Shown: positions 23,901-37,300 of the stretch, in pieces
How positions within the stretch are numbered: the first letter of the stretch is position 1
Layout of the letters: each line of letters starts with the position of its first letter
The notes under the pieces: model-generated
The model's database searches: none
What the model saw: only the letters and a program-made list of their open reading frames with translations
What the model was told of the DNA's origin: nothing
From: Gambelia wislizenii
Lineage: Eukaryota > Chordata > Lepidosauria > Squamata > Crotaphytidae
NCBI GenBank assembly: GCA_030847615.1
Contig: JAUMIR010000004.1
Coordinates: 270,963,501-271,027,500 of the forward strand
Direction: 5' to 3'
Length of the DNA stretch: 64,000 bases
Made by a program: the position numbers and the translations under genes

Positions 23901-26900
23901 TGGGAGTGTGGTTTTGACTGGGATGAAATGGAGCAATGTGTGCATATTGCAAAACATCCACAATGAAGAAAAATCAGAAAGATTTCTTCTGAAGAAAAAA
24001 TTTCCAGCCATGGAATAAAAAGACACAAAATTCCAAGTCACCATTCCATGTCCTCTCTGTGTCAGTTACAATCTTCCTTTACAATGAGCAATGAAACCTT
24101 CCTCTGTTGCCCACAATGCCCTTTTCTAACACACTGGCTTTCAAGTTCTGTTATTTCAGTCAGTAAACAGAAGTAATTCCAGACAATGTCTTGTTATATA
24201 ACTAGTGCTTATGAGGACTGTTGCCATGCTAATCCTTAGACAAAGCAGTTATGATGGCACCCTTTACTGAAACAGTGGTACTGAGACAAACAAATGTTTT
24301 TGTTCCATACAGTTCTCCTTAACATGAAGCCTGCCTGTCTACTATGTACAATTTCTTTGGTGTTATCTCCCCTGAATTCATTAGCGATGTAGGACTTTAT
24401 CAGACACGGAAAATACGGCATCATCACAAAGCCACATAACCACGAAAGGGCGCACGGATCAGATGACATTGCCCTTTTGTGGTTAAAAACAGACCAAAAC
24501 CCATAATATTTAATTGACAGCTTAAGCTGTCAATAGATCCCCCTGCTGCTTTTTTGCCGGCATTGGCAACATGCGATGCCTCTGTCCCTTCAAATCTCAT
24601 ACTTATGCCAACAATGCCCTCTCTGGCGCGAATACTTCCGGGCCAGATCAGGACACTAATGTAAGTGATTATCTTTTATTTTTAACCTTCCCTGGGTAAC
24701 TTGGGACCTTTAAAATGTGTGTGTGTGTGTATGCTTTGTGCAACTTTAAACGTAGTTTTCTTGTTTTTATTTTTCCCGCGTGTTGAAATTGCGTGAGATT
24801 TCAAGTGAGGAAGTGAACAGGGCTCTGTTTATTGCCAGAGAGCCTTTGGCAGGAAAGAAGGAGGAATAGTGTCTAGTTTGTGTATTTGTAGAGTGTCTGT
24901 TTGGCTAATGGTTGGTTAATGGTCCATTTCATGGAGTTCACTTGCAAATGAACTCCACCCAGGGACAGGGGGATTTCCAGCAGATAATGGGCCATTAACC
25001 AACCAACCAACCATTAGCCAAACAGACACTAATCCTCCTTGCATATCTCCACCCAGAAACTAGCCATTCAAATACACAAACTTACATATCCTCCCCAACA
25101 GGGGTTCACAGTACAGTATATAAATCCCACACACACTCCTACCCAGCCATTCTCTGAAGTTGCCAGCCACAGATGCAGGTGAAATGTCAGAAATAAACTC
25201 TTCCAGAACAGGGCTTCACAGCCCAGAAAAAAAACAAGGAAAATCTATAGAGGGGGTGATGTTTGCTGCACATATGATGTAGGTGTTAGGCCTCTTCAGG
25301 TTAATGGATTAGTAGACATAATTATGAGAAGCAGCCTGGAGACTTGTTTAGAGCATGAGGGCAGAGAAGAACATGATGAAGATTTGCTGCCTGGCACAGC
25401 AATAAACAGTGCTTATGTGGAGCACTGAAAAAAATCAGTCTGAACTCTGTTCAGTTCAAAGAGAGCATGTTTATTTTTACAAGCTACGGTAGTTGTTCAG
25501 CTTGGCTTTAACATATATAGCACATTAATTTGGGGCCAGTATGAATTGAAGGAATAAAACATGCTAGTATTTCAAGAGCAGAAGAGTAGAAGGTTGATAA
25601 ATATTTGTTCTAGTTGATAACACTAAAAAAGATCTCTATACATTCAGGATCCAAATAAATGAAAACAACATTTAGCTACTTGTTTGGACTTAAAAAATCC
25701 CAAAACGAGTATAGTGAGTTGAGGGAGTGACTGTGGATTAGCATTTGCTAATAAATAAATAAATAAATGGAGGAGAATCTGATCAATTCAAATTGTGGAT
25801 CCAGCACTGAGTGGAGAGGAGTCCACGTTTAGCAAGAATGAACACGGATCACATTTTGTTGGAATAGAAAAGGCCACAGCTTTATGAGTTATAGTTGAAT
25901 AGTGATGGCCACAGTAAGGGTCCAGATCCAGACATCAATCAACCTACCTGCTGGCTGATAGAAACCCATTCAACCAGTCTGCCTGTCACAGCTGTGACAG
26001 AGAATTGTGAATTCTCTGTCACAGCTGTGAAAGAGAATTGTGAATTCTCTGTCACAGCTGTGAAAGAGAATTGTGAATTCTCTGTCACAGCTGTGAAAGA
26101 GAATTGTGAATTCAGGTGAACTGTGAAAGAGTATTTATGGAGCATTAAGTATCAGTATCTGTGCCTAATAATGTATCTGCCAGCTATAATAAAGTATGTG
26201 TTAGATTGAATAGTTGGTCTTATAAGCAAACTCCATTTTTAATTTGCTTCTTTCATCTGGAATTATCATTGTTTTGAGTTCTACTTTTATAACTACTATT
26301 GCAGATTGGAATTCCTATTCTACTTGTTAACGTGTTTTGAAAAACTGGAAAGTAGTTAAAACTACCTTTAACCATTCCTGTGTTCAAGACTGACTGAAGA
26401 TTACCTATATTCACACCCAGTTTCATGACATCTTAGTTTCAAATCCTAATTGGAGCTTCCATTCCAACTTTTGATGAAAAGTGGACTAATCAAACCAATC
26501 CAGTGGTACACTGACTACTCTATCAATTGGAGGTGGTTGAAAAGAGCTGTCATCAAGATAGGCTGCCAAGCTGATGGGCACCCATGGCTTTCTTATGACA
26601 AAGTGTCAGAAACTGCTGGCTCTGCCCTGAGTGCTAAGCTGTGTCACTGCAGGTTCTCACTGAAGAAAGTTCCACGTCGACCCCATTTAGGCTGGTGGTT
26701 GTCTCCTCCTGGGCAGGAATTAGAATGACAGAGTTTCCTTTGATTTTCCTTGGTTTTTTTCCGGGCTGTGAGGCCGTGTTCTGGAATAGTTTCTTTGGGT
26801 CCATCTATATGATTTTAAAAAAATCTGTTTGGGGGATAAAAAATACGAATAGGCAGCCACCTACACGATTGATACCCCCCCTACACTCCATATGAGCCCC

Positions 26901-29900
26901 CTTCCCCAGCTGGCTGGAGTGAGCAAGCCAAGCGGCAGTTTTAAATCTCCTGCCACTTTTTTTAAAAAAATTTAAAAGGTGCCTGCTTTGCAGACATTTG
27001 GTTTTCCCTATTTACAAAGTAAAATAAATATAAATATATAAAATTAATGGACTTACCAGACTCTCACTTAGCCGGGAATCCAACATGGCAGCCACTCCCA
27101 ATTCCCCTCTATGCTAGCCCCGCCCCCTCTACTCGGCCAGCCAATCAGATTACACTGCCTGTTCGTATGTGTGCGAACAGGGCGTACAGACCATCAGCCA
27201 TTCGAACAGCTGTACTAATCCTCCCAAACACTGAATCCACATAGTTTATGGGGGATTCGCTAGCCCCCCTTCTGTATGACACATATGAATCCGAAGGGCT
27301 GTGTGTACAGAAGAGGGATCTTCCGAACGGCGTACGTATTTTGTTTACTGTGTAGGTAGGACCTTTCTGACATTTCGCCTGCATCTGTGGCTGGCATCTT
27401 CAGAGAATGGACATCTTCTCTGAAGATGCCAGCCACAGATGCAGGCGAAACATCAGAAAGAAACTACAGTATTCCAGAACACGGCCTCACAGCCCAGAAA
27501 AAAACCAAGGAAAATCTATGGATGTCGGCCGTGAAAGCCATCGACTTCACAGAGTTTCCTTTCTCAGTTTGCTTGATTAACAAGATATACCTAAGCTGTG
27601 ATGAATCTAGTGTTGCTCTTTGGATCCAAGCCCTTACTTGGTTTGATCCTGATTGTTCTGTAGTTTTTGGCTCCCAGTTCCTAGATCTTGACACACCCCA
27701 GATTGCTGCCCATGGCCTGGGCTGGCACCAATCCAAAGAAGAAATTTGATGCCAAGGTCTGGCGGAAGAATTTGCATAAGACAAATTCATGTAAGTCAGA
27801 AAGAACTTTAGGCTTGTGATCTAGGATCAAGAAGGCATATTAGAGATTTTCATACAATATAATTAGTGATAGCAGAGCATTCTCCAGCTACTAGAATGTA
27901 GGAAAAGTGGCTCAGCAGATCAAGAAAAGCTTGGGAAAAAATATGAGTGAAGAGTATGTACTCAGTATATAATGCATCTTTTAATAAGAATCACTATTAT
28001 GGGATCAGTACTGCCTGCCATACTGTGTTATGCTGTGCTATGATATACCATGCTGTGCTAATCTGTCTGCCTGCCTGCCTGCCTGCCTTACACAATTCTT
28101 ATCTATTGTATGGACTTTTTCAAATGGTTGAAAAAAACCCACAAGGAGGTCAGGAGAAGAATGGGGCTGTCGTGCTTACACAGCCCTGTTTCAGATGAAG
28201 CAGTCCTCCTCCATCCTCCTCCCGTTCTTCTCCTGACCTCCTCCCAACCTCCTCCTGACTTTCCCTCATGCCGCTCACACTGCTTTTTACTGATGGAGGT
28301 TTTCCATCAATAAAAAGAGGCTCCAGCAGCACGGGGGAAGGTCAGGAGGAGGACGGAGGAGGACTGCGTCGTCTGAAACGGGGTTGTGTAAAGGCAGCAG
28401 CCCCGTTCTTCTCCTGACATCCTCATGGGTTTTTTCAACAGTTTGAAAAAGTCCTATATGTCATTGGAATGTCTATACATTATCCCACTCTTCTATACAG
28501 TAATAGATCTAGGTAACTAGTGGAGCAGGAGATGTTAGGAAGTGGAATAACATTTAGTATATTACATTCTATATTCAATAGAAAAGTTTATCACTCCCAT
28601 TTTATATGCTTTTATGAGATACTCAGTAGTATCCTTCAAATGAGTGGCTGTTTCATAAAAAAGAGTCTTAGAATTAATAATTGAGAAGAAAGATTGGAGG
28701 CAATAATTTTACAAAGTGGAAGTCTTGCTGAGAAAAACTGAGCTAATGACTTCCTTGCTTATCAAAAAGGCACAATCAAAAATGTGGCAAAGCAGTGTAT
28801 TTTCCCACATTTTTACTGTTATGGAATGTCATCACTAGTGTTAGGGAGGACATTCACACTTGTTAAGAATAAAAATAGAACCACTCAATGCATAAAATCC
28901 AGCAGAAAATTGTAGGCATCCTAGAATGAAAAGCACTGGGTTCCCAGGAGGATGAATTTCACAATGTTTTACATTAACAGTGGACTATTTTTCATCCCCG
29001 CAACCCCCCAGGGGCTGCACTGCTGGGTTTGGCATGGCCAGAAGTAATGGTGTGTCACTTTTGCTTTCTGTTTTTTTTTTTAGCTGCTTTTCATTTGATA
29101 TTGGGGGCAGAGGTGTTATAAAGCTACCAGGGGTGGGGTGGACGAGTCCCTTGGACAAACCCACTACATTTTGCTGTGGTTTTGAGCTGCCATTTGCTGC
29201 TTGGCACTACTAATATATTTTTTTTACAAACAAATTACATTCAAAAGAGATCTCACTTATATACAATAACATTCCAGTATAATGTAAGCATGTTAGCATG
29301 CCCTACTATCCTTCCTTGCGAGATTCCATAACTGGACATATTAGGTATTTTGGGGGTCAAATTGGCGTAGGCAGACTGGAAGTCAGTCAAAGGTCACGAT
29401 GACCTGAGATGTGTCAAGAAATATAATGGTGGGAAAGCCCAGGTTAGGATTAAGCAGAAAGCCCCCATAATGGGTTTATGCTACCAACCCAGTCGTTAAG
29501 GGGTATGTGTGAATCCTTTCTCCCACCCCATTTCAAGCAATAATTCAATCAAGCAATTAAGTGACCATTCCTCAATCCATACCCTACAGAAATCTCCTCT
29601 CCTACCTCCTCATGCCCAACCTTATGGACAGGTTGTTGTAAAACAATCAATGTTCTATCTCCCCACAATGAAGGCAATCAGTTGTGTTTCAGTTTCTTTT
29701 GTCTGTTCTGTGAGAAAACCACAGAACTAACTAACTCACTCCTCCAAGGCACGGAATAGAATATAAATATTAGAGCCTCAACAATAGCAATGTGAGTCAC
29801 AACTGAGGTGTGATATGATTGGACCTTGTCATTCTCTTCTTTGCTGTGCCACTCTCAGATGCCTGAGTATCTTCACTGCACAGAGCTCTCTTCTCTTCAA

Positions 29901-31324
29901 GATTGGTAGCTATCACCCTATCTTCCTGGACCTCTATCTCTATCCAGCCTTTCTGCCATATTCTGCTATAGCCTTGTATGGTTTGTAAGAATGTATGTTG
30001 TGTATGTTAGTTTACTTTCTGTATTACTCCAACAAAATACTCTGTTTTAATTTAACTGCAGCTATCTCTACAGTTAGTACTGGTATACATAGGTGAAAAG
30101 CTCCCCAAAATCACCCTCCTCTCACAGGCCTCCTGTTTGAGCTAATAATTCCCCTACCTAGATTTTGGTATCATGGATGGGTCCCTAATGTACCCCCACC
30201 TCTTAGGGCAACAAGCAGAAAAATAAAAGCACAAAAGGAGGAAAAATAACCACATTAGTCATAAGTTTTTGTAAAAGCTGACCAAATGTCAATTTGTAAA
30301 TTTTGTCTATACATCATTCTTTCAAATGTTGCAAGCATTCTTAGATCTATCCATTGGGACACAGATGGAGAAAAAAATACCTTTCAATCTTTTAGCTGTC
30401 AAAAGGGTGCAAAAAATCCACAGAAAGAAGTAATCACATGAGCAAAATTGGTTTTGGAACATTCCTTGATATTCAGTGTGGTGCATGTTCTTTTGATTTA
30501 CCTGTTTCTTGGAAATGAGCTCCCATCTGGATTGGGACCATTGTTCATGTAAAGGGAGGAGCTTAAATCATCACCCAACCCATTTTCTTCCTGGTATGAC
30601 CTCCAAAGTGGGGGGTTTAGAAAAGGAAGAAAAGAAAATTTCTTTTCAGTGACGCCAAAGGAGTGTTATGTTTGTTCATTTTTAAACCATTCTGGGAAGG
30701 TAGCTAAATAGAAGGGAGAGCAGGTTTGTTGCTGTGTGCTGTCTAGTCATTTCTGACTTATGACAACCCTAAGGGGAACTTATCACATTGCCTTTCTCTG
30801 AGACTGAGAGGGTGTGACTTGCCCGTGTTCACCCAGTGGTTTCCATAGCTAAGCAGGGATTTGAACTCTGGTCTCCCATAGTCCAAGTCCAGCACTCAAA
30901 TTACTACACCAAACGGGGAGACTTAAACCTCTTTTCCTCATGTAGTGAGCTGCACTGGAGCAAAAAGCATTTTACTTTGTGTTATTAAAAAGCACAGTCA
31001 TCTACATGGTACATTTTTAATATTGCAGGTAACCTGCACCTTTAAACATACCACATATTGTATACTTGGATAGGGAATTTATGGTCATTCAAATATTGGA
31101 CTCTAGTTTCCATCATCTCTGATCATTGACTATGCGGATCCTCTCTAGGATGGCAGGCCAAGGAATATCAGCCTCACCCTCGCTGGATGAATCCTGCCCA
31201 GGTATCTCAGGAGGTTTTGGCACTGCCTTGGGAGCAGGGCCCTTGCCCTTACCCCCTTTTTTGCCCCCTTATGGGGGCCATATTCAGTTATTTGATTGTT
31301 ATTGTTCTAGTTGATAAAGCTGTA

Positions 31325-31355
<31 letters not shown>

Positions 31356-34300
31356 TATAATATTGGCAATATCAAAATGTAATCACCAGAATTAGAGCAC
31401 CACACAATATAGCGTTCCAATAATGCAGTGCCTCACATTAACTCAGGCACATGAAATGGCTGCCCGTGCCTGATAAAATGGCTGCCTGTGATAAAATGGC
31501 TGCCTGATAAAATGGCTGACAGAGCCCTCTGGTGTCCCGCCCAAATAATTGCAGCCGAGACAAACTGTTGCCACACACACTCTGGTGCCCCGCCAAAGGA
31601 ACTCGCAATCCGCCCAAAAATTGGCACAGCACCCCCAGTATGCTGCTGAACACCCCCCTGGTGGCCCACCAAAAAAGCAAAAGGCAATAAGCCCTGCTAG
31701 CCCAGCAAAACCAGGAGACTGGACAACACCTAAACGTCCAGGCAATCGCCTCGCAAATCAAACAAGCAGCCTCCACCTCCCCTGTGAACCGCTGGCCTCA
31801 GCCGCAACCAAGGCAATGTAAGCACAGGGCAAAATCCCCTGCCTCAGAGATGGGGGAAACAACCCAACCCTGGGGATCAAAGGCCACAAGGCCGCGGCCC
31901 TCCCCCCCCGGGCTGGAACCAATCCCCCCAGTGATCACCCCAGAGGTCAGGCAAGCGACCTACGCCACCACCGCCAACTACTGGCCGCAGCCGCGACCAA
32001 GCCCAGGGAAGCACGGGGAAAAAACCTCTCCCAAGGAAGTCAGGCCGCCGCCTTCCGACCGCAGCCAATCCCCACAGCAAAACCCTGGCAAGCAGCCCGC
32101 AATCGGGCCAGCAATCTCTGCTTCCCTTGAAGCCCCCAGGGAAACGGAGAGGGATGGAGGGAAAAAACCTTTTCCCCAGCAAAGCCCCAGCAAGTAGCCC
32201 ACAATCAGGCCAGCAATCTCCACCTCCCCCGAGGCCCCCAGGGAAACAGAGAATGACGGAGGAAAAAAAACCCTCCAGGGACACAGGCAAACCAAACCGC
32301 CGTCTGTCCAACAGCTGTTTGTGCACCCAGACTGCTCACTCGATTAATCCAAAAGAGAGAAGGGGGGAGGGCGGAGCAGCCTTAAATAGACTCTCCGCTC
32401 ACCCTGCCCCCTTTCTTGATGCTGGCGCTAGCACGCCTAGCATGGGAGAAGCTGGTCTCGGCCCTTCATGTCAGGCAAATGCCACTCCCCCCTCCCAGAG
32501 GCTATGCCTGATGAGGGGGAATCGTGGTTCCATCATCTCTGATCATTGACTATGCAGACTAGGAATGATGAAAGCTGGACTCTACCATCTAAAGGGCCAA
32601 AGGGTTACCATTCTTCATCTATATTAACCCTAGAAAGAATTGTCCTCAACATGCAGGCATTCTGTTTCTGCATGGAGTTTTCCCACTTGCAAGGGCTTCC
32701 CCATTTGTATCAGCAGAGGAAATACATGCAAGACACAATTTTTCTCCTAATTATTTAACACATCCAGAATGTGGGAAACATAAATATTGGAATCCAGAGC
32801 AAGGTCAAAACTGTACATTTGAATTATAAATATTTTGCCAAGCATTTGACCAGTTCCTCAATAAACGTGTAAGTTGGTGATTCATGTTCTCTGGATCTAG
32901 CTTGTTAGGTTCCATATTTTAAACAAGCCATCATAACATCTGTGTTAATATACTCCATTTACCAGCTAAGTTTAACTTTGTAATGCCTCTCTTGAAGGCA
33001 GCTCCACAATTGGAATGGGATAGTATTAGATTATCGATAACCTCCTGCCCCCATGTTATGTTTTTAAAATTATTTATGCCATTTCAAATTATAACATGAT
33101 TGTTTTAACATGATAGTTAACAGAACTGTTTTTAAACTTGGGTATCATCAGATTTTTAGTTGCATTTTGTTTTAACCTCTATGTTGGGAAGAAAGCAGGA
33201 TATTAAATTAATCAATAAATGTGGTGTACACTTTTGACCATGCAGACCACATACCTCCTCCTAATGCGGTATAAGTTTTCTATGTGGTGAGTACTTTTTT
33301 TAAGGAACAGAATTCTAACATGGTTCCCTTATTGTCATCTGAAATAGTAGAGCCCAGTAGATCTCACTGTATGATTCAATTGCATGGATAAGACAAATAA
33401 ATGAAAAAACAGAAAGATAAAGTGAGTCCCTTTCCACTGACAGTATGGTGCTGACAAGGAAACTATGCTTTCTGCCTTGTTCATGCTAGCGACAAAGAGA
33501 AGAAAGTAATTAGGACAGATTTTTCCATTTCCATCAGGGTCTTCTAATCTCGGTATGATTTGTAATTGATTCTTTTTCTGTCTACATACATTGAAAAGTC
33601 CAGGAAAAAGGTGAGGCTTGAAAGGCATTACATTGATTTTCTTGGCATTTAACCATCGGCAACAACAACAACAAAATGACATTTGCAATTGAACTAGCAA
33701 GGTCACGGCAGAGCCTCTGGATCTAGCGGTCCAGTCCATCAATAATCGAGAAACATCAGTCTGCTGAAATAAATAACAAATATTATTTAAGCAATATGAA
33801 TCCAAAAGCAAGTTTGGGAAATTTAATATTTTAATAGACCACAACTGCCTTGAGTTGTTAAGTTAAACGTTGTCCCATCATTGTGATGTGCAGTAATCTT
33901 AAGTCTTGATCTGCCTCAGGAATAAGAACAAATATCATATCACTCCTTGTCAGAAGGTACTTGCAAACCCCAAATTCACCAGGAAAGAGAAATTTAATTA
34001 AGACATTATCCATCAAAGTGATCGAGAATGTAGATAGCATTGCCAGGAATGTGGGTTTCTGTTTTGCTTGTTCTGATATTGGGAAGAGGAGGAGATCTAC
34101 ATTAATTATGGCCTTTTCCTTGATAATCTATTCATCCTTTTTTCTTAATTGCAGATTGAATCTGGAGACATTGGAGATGTGTACAAGATTCGGGTTAGCT
34201 GTGATGACTTACCAGGCTTTGAGGGCTGGCATTTGAAGTCTTTTGAAATGGAAGAGCTACACACTAATCGAGTGGTGAACTTTGACTCTAGCTGCTGGTT

Positions 34301-37300
34301 CTCTCTTAGCCCGGAACATGAAGAGATGGTGAAAGAATTCCCTGCAGTGAATGAGAACCAGAAACCTTTACCAGGTAAAAATAGCAGAGAAAGTGAGAAC
34401 AATCTGCACTAGCCTTGGGAAAAAAAATCAGTGCAGCAAAAAGTTATTTTGTTAAATTTCTTATTGCCTGAAAACTACAGTGGTTCTGAAGTAATGCTTC
34501 ATCCTAGTACTCAAAGCCATCCGAAATGAGAAACTGTATATAACAATTGTTGTATTCTGTGTTTAAGCCAGAAAGTTATAATTACTCTAGTAAAAGATAA
34601 AGTACATAATTCAGCATAATGGAAGCCATTTTTTGGTAGACTGAGCACTGAATTATTTCACTTATCAAGACTTGAATTGCTGAAGTGATTATCAGGAATG
34701 ATTTTCCTATATAATAAAAATATTTCTCAGGGTGTTCCTGTAATATTCTCCATTTTAGAGGCACTTAATGTCCCTACCCTTTTGGTTGCATCATTAAGCA
34801 TGGCTAACTGTGCAGTGTGTGGAATGTAAATAATAAAATTTCACTAACTAGATGCTTTTGTAGAGATGTGTCCAATACTAATATTACTTCCCTTGGAATT
34901 ACATACCTCATAATTCCTCCACAGCCCTGGCTAAAGTCAGTTCTCTCCCCCTTCTCAGTCCCAGACACTACCCTTCTTTTCAGACTTCCAACTAACTTGG
35001 AAATTGCAGAGGAGGTGTTGTTCATGCAGCATCATGAATAATATCTGTGCTGGGAATACTTGTTGCAGTGTTCTCAGTGTTCTGTTGCTTTTGGATCTTA
35101 CAGGTCTCTCCCAAATAACCAGATCATGGAACTGGCTGGCTGTAGTGACTGGAATAGTGTCTTTCCTTCCTTAAGTAGGGCCATAGAACTATGGAAGTGA
35201 CTTCTTCTCATTTCTTTCTTTCACCATATAACCTTGGTGAATCCACTCTGTGTTTTATTCCAGACTTTAAAGCAGCTGTCTGAGTAGCTTCTTTTAAGTT
35301 TGGAGTAAAACCCAGAGGGAATTCACAAAATCTCTGACTTTGAAGCCACTAGACACCTCTGCACCAATGAGTTGTTTGGCTAGCACTGTACATCTCTCTG
35401 TTGTTGCCTTCCATATCTGTTTGTGTAGTGAGAAGATGGTCAAGCTTGGGTAGAACCAGCCAATCACACCTCATGGAATGTGGTGTGAAGGGAGGAGGTA
35501 ATAGGGAAAATGGCTACAAGCTAGGAACTTGTATGTAAAAGAGTTAGTTAGACCAGACAGAGAAGGAATGAAGACCAGATAGGAAGAGAGGAATTGATAA
35601 GATTTGAATAAGGGTTTGGGAACTGGAAGTGTGGACATAGTTTAAGGAGTGAATATTTGACTTATTTGTTATAAATATTTAACACAGTAAACCTTTATTT
35701 CTAAAACTATGTCTGACCGTTTATATTTAAGAATTGAAGGGGAGAACTAGTCATGTGGTAACATTAAACCCACTAGATCAATACAGCCACTTGTACAGAA
35801 TAGCAGTCATTTTGAGATCTGAGTACTAGATCCAGGGAAGCTTCTTGAGGGTAAACAAGCAAGATGAGTGATTGGAGCCCCAGGGTTGGAACTGTGGGGT
35901 CAGCCTGGCTAGGGGTTCTGTCACAGTCTCTAACATGGAATATCTTCAGTGACTATGTTTGTAGCAGCTGTGCAGTGACAGTATTATCATGGTCACTGAT
36001 GGTCTCAGTGTTGCTTCATTTGTTACTACTACTATTCGTTTTCTGGTGTTTTATTGATATCTTGCTGGTAGGTGGACACAGAGTCACAACAATGTTAACT
36101 GAGTGTAATCTTGGCACTGCCTCGATCTAGCAGCAGCTACTGCTGTAGCAAAACCATTGGATTGGGCTATGAATAGTTTATTTATAGTGTTGCCATGTGC
36201 CCAAAAGAGAAAAATGCAGGGTAAAAATATGGTGTAATGCTGAAAGAAACATGGGTAGCAGGTGGCAATTTCTAATTATGTTGTATTCATTGCCAGGTTT
36301 GGAGAGTGAATATTTGTGAAGCCTTTGAGTATTTCTAAAGACACACGCCCTAACCACTGCAGATACCTTGTTTAGGCATTTGTGAGGTTCAAAGCACAGC
36401 CAAAAAGGAAGTAGAAAAAGAATAGGTGCACTTAGTTACAATGGAATAGCAATATATGAAAAGGGGCACCAATGTTGCAAATAAATCTGTATAGACCATT
36501 GCATATGAAAATATGAGAAATTGATGTGAAAGGGATTAGCATTCCAAATAATAACCAGCAGATGCACATTTTAGGATGCAGTTGAGGATCCAACCCTATC
36601 CTTACACAGATGGAGAGAACATTGCCATTACATGGACATCAACTGGGCACTTGTGAAGAACTGTGAGGGTGGAAAAACAATGGGAATGCTCTATAGCACT
36701 CAGATTTGTAGATAGAGCAGCCATTCTTTAGAGGTTTTTAAGCAGAGGCTGGATGGCCATCCGTTGGGAATGATTTGGTTGTGTGTTCCTGCATGGCAGG
36801 AGGTTGGACTGGATGGCCCTTTTGGTCTCTTCCAACTCTATGATTCTATGGAGATTTTCAGACAGGCAAAAATCGCCCCTTGCCGCGCGAGCAGCCTCCC
36901 GAAACTGCTGCACGGCAAGGGTCTTTTTCGGACGACGCTGTGCCTCTAGCGAAGCCGTCCGTGTCACTTCCGTGAAGCTTGGGACGGCTCCGCGTCATAT
37001 TTCAATCACGGGCAGCCTCCGTGCTTGAAATATGACGCGGAGCCGTCCCAAGCTTCACGGAAGTGACACGGACGGCTTCGCTAGAGGCACAGCGTCGTCC
37101 GAAAAAGACCCTTGCCGCGCAGCAGTTTCGGGAGGCTGCTCGCGCGGCAAGGGGCGATTTTTGCCTGTCTGAAAATCTCCTATGAATGCAAGAACATGGA
37201 AGGTAGTTAAAACTCTTCCATGTTGAACGAAAGAGTTCAGAAAGAAATTATATTCAGAGAATACATGCCCGATAGTTCATGGCACCAGTCTTAACTCTAC

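Noticed and set aside
25895..26145. Open frames with an 11-residue repeat on both strands
   Set aside because: Direct consequence of a 33-bp palindromic minisatellite. No signal for translation.
27418..27455. Hammerhead-ribozyme-like core (CTGAAGA ... GGCGAAAC) in the dispersed repeat
   Set aside because: CUGANGA and GAAA are spaced plausibly, but I could not find a convincing stem III or cleavage triplet, and the copy at 25160 has lost the pattern. A covariance-model search would be needed.
31549..32549. Proline-rich open frames on both strands
   Set aside because: Low-complexity C/A-rich DNA inside the 1.4-kb insertion. No domain is recognisable and frames overlap on opposite strands.
33335..33844. 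169-codon open frame on the minus strand
   Set aside because: No recognisable domain, includes a Cys run from a simple repeat, and has no supporting splice or promoter context. It is the longest non-repeat frame here but within chance for 64 kb.
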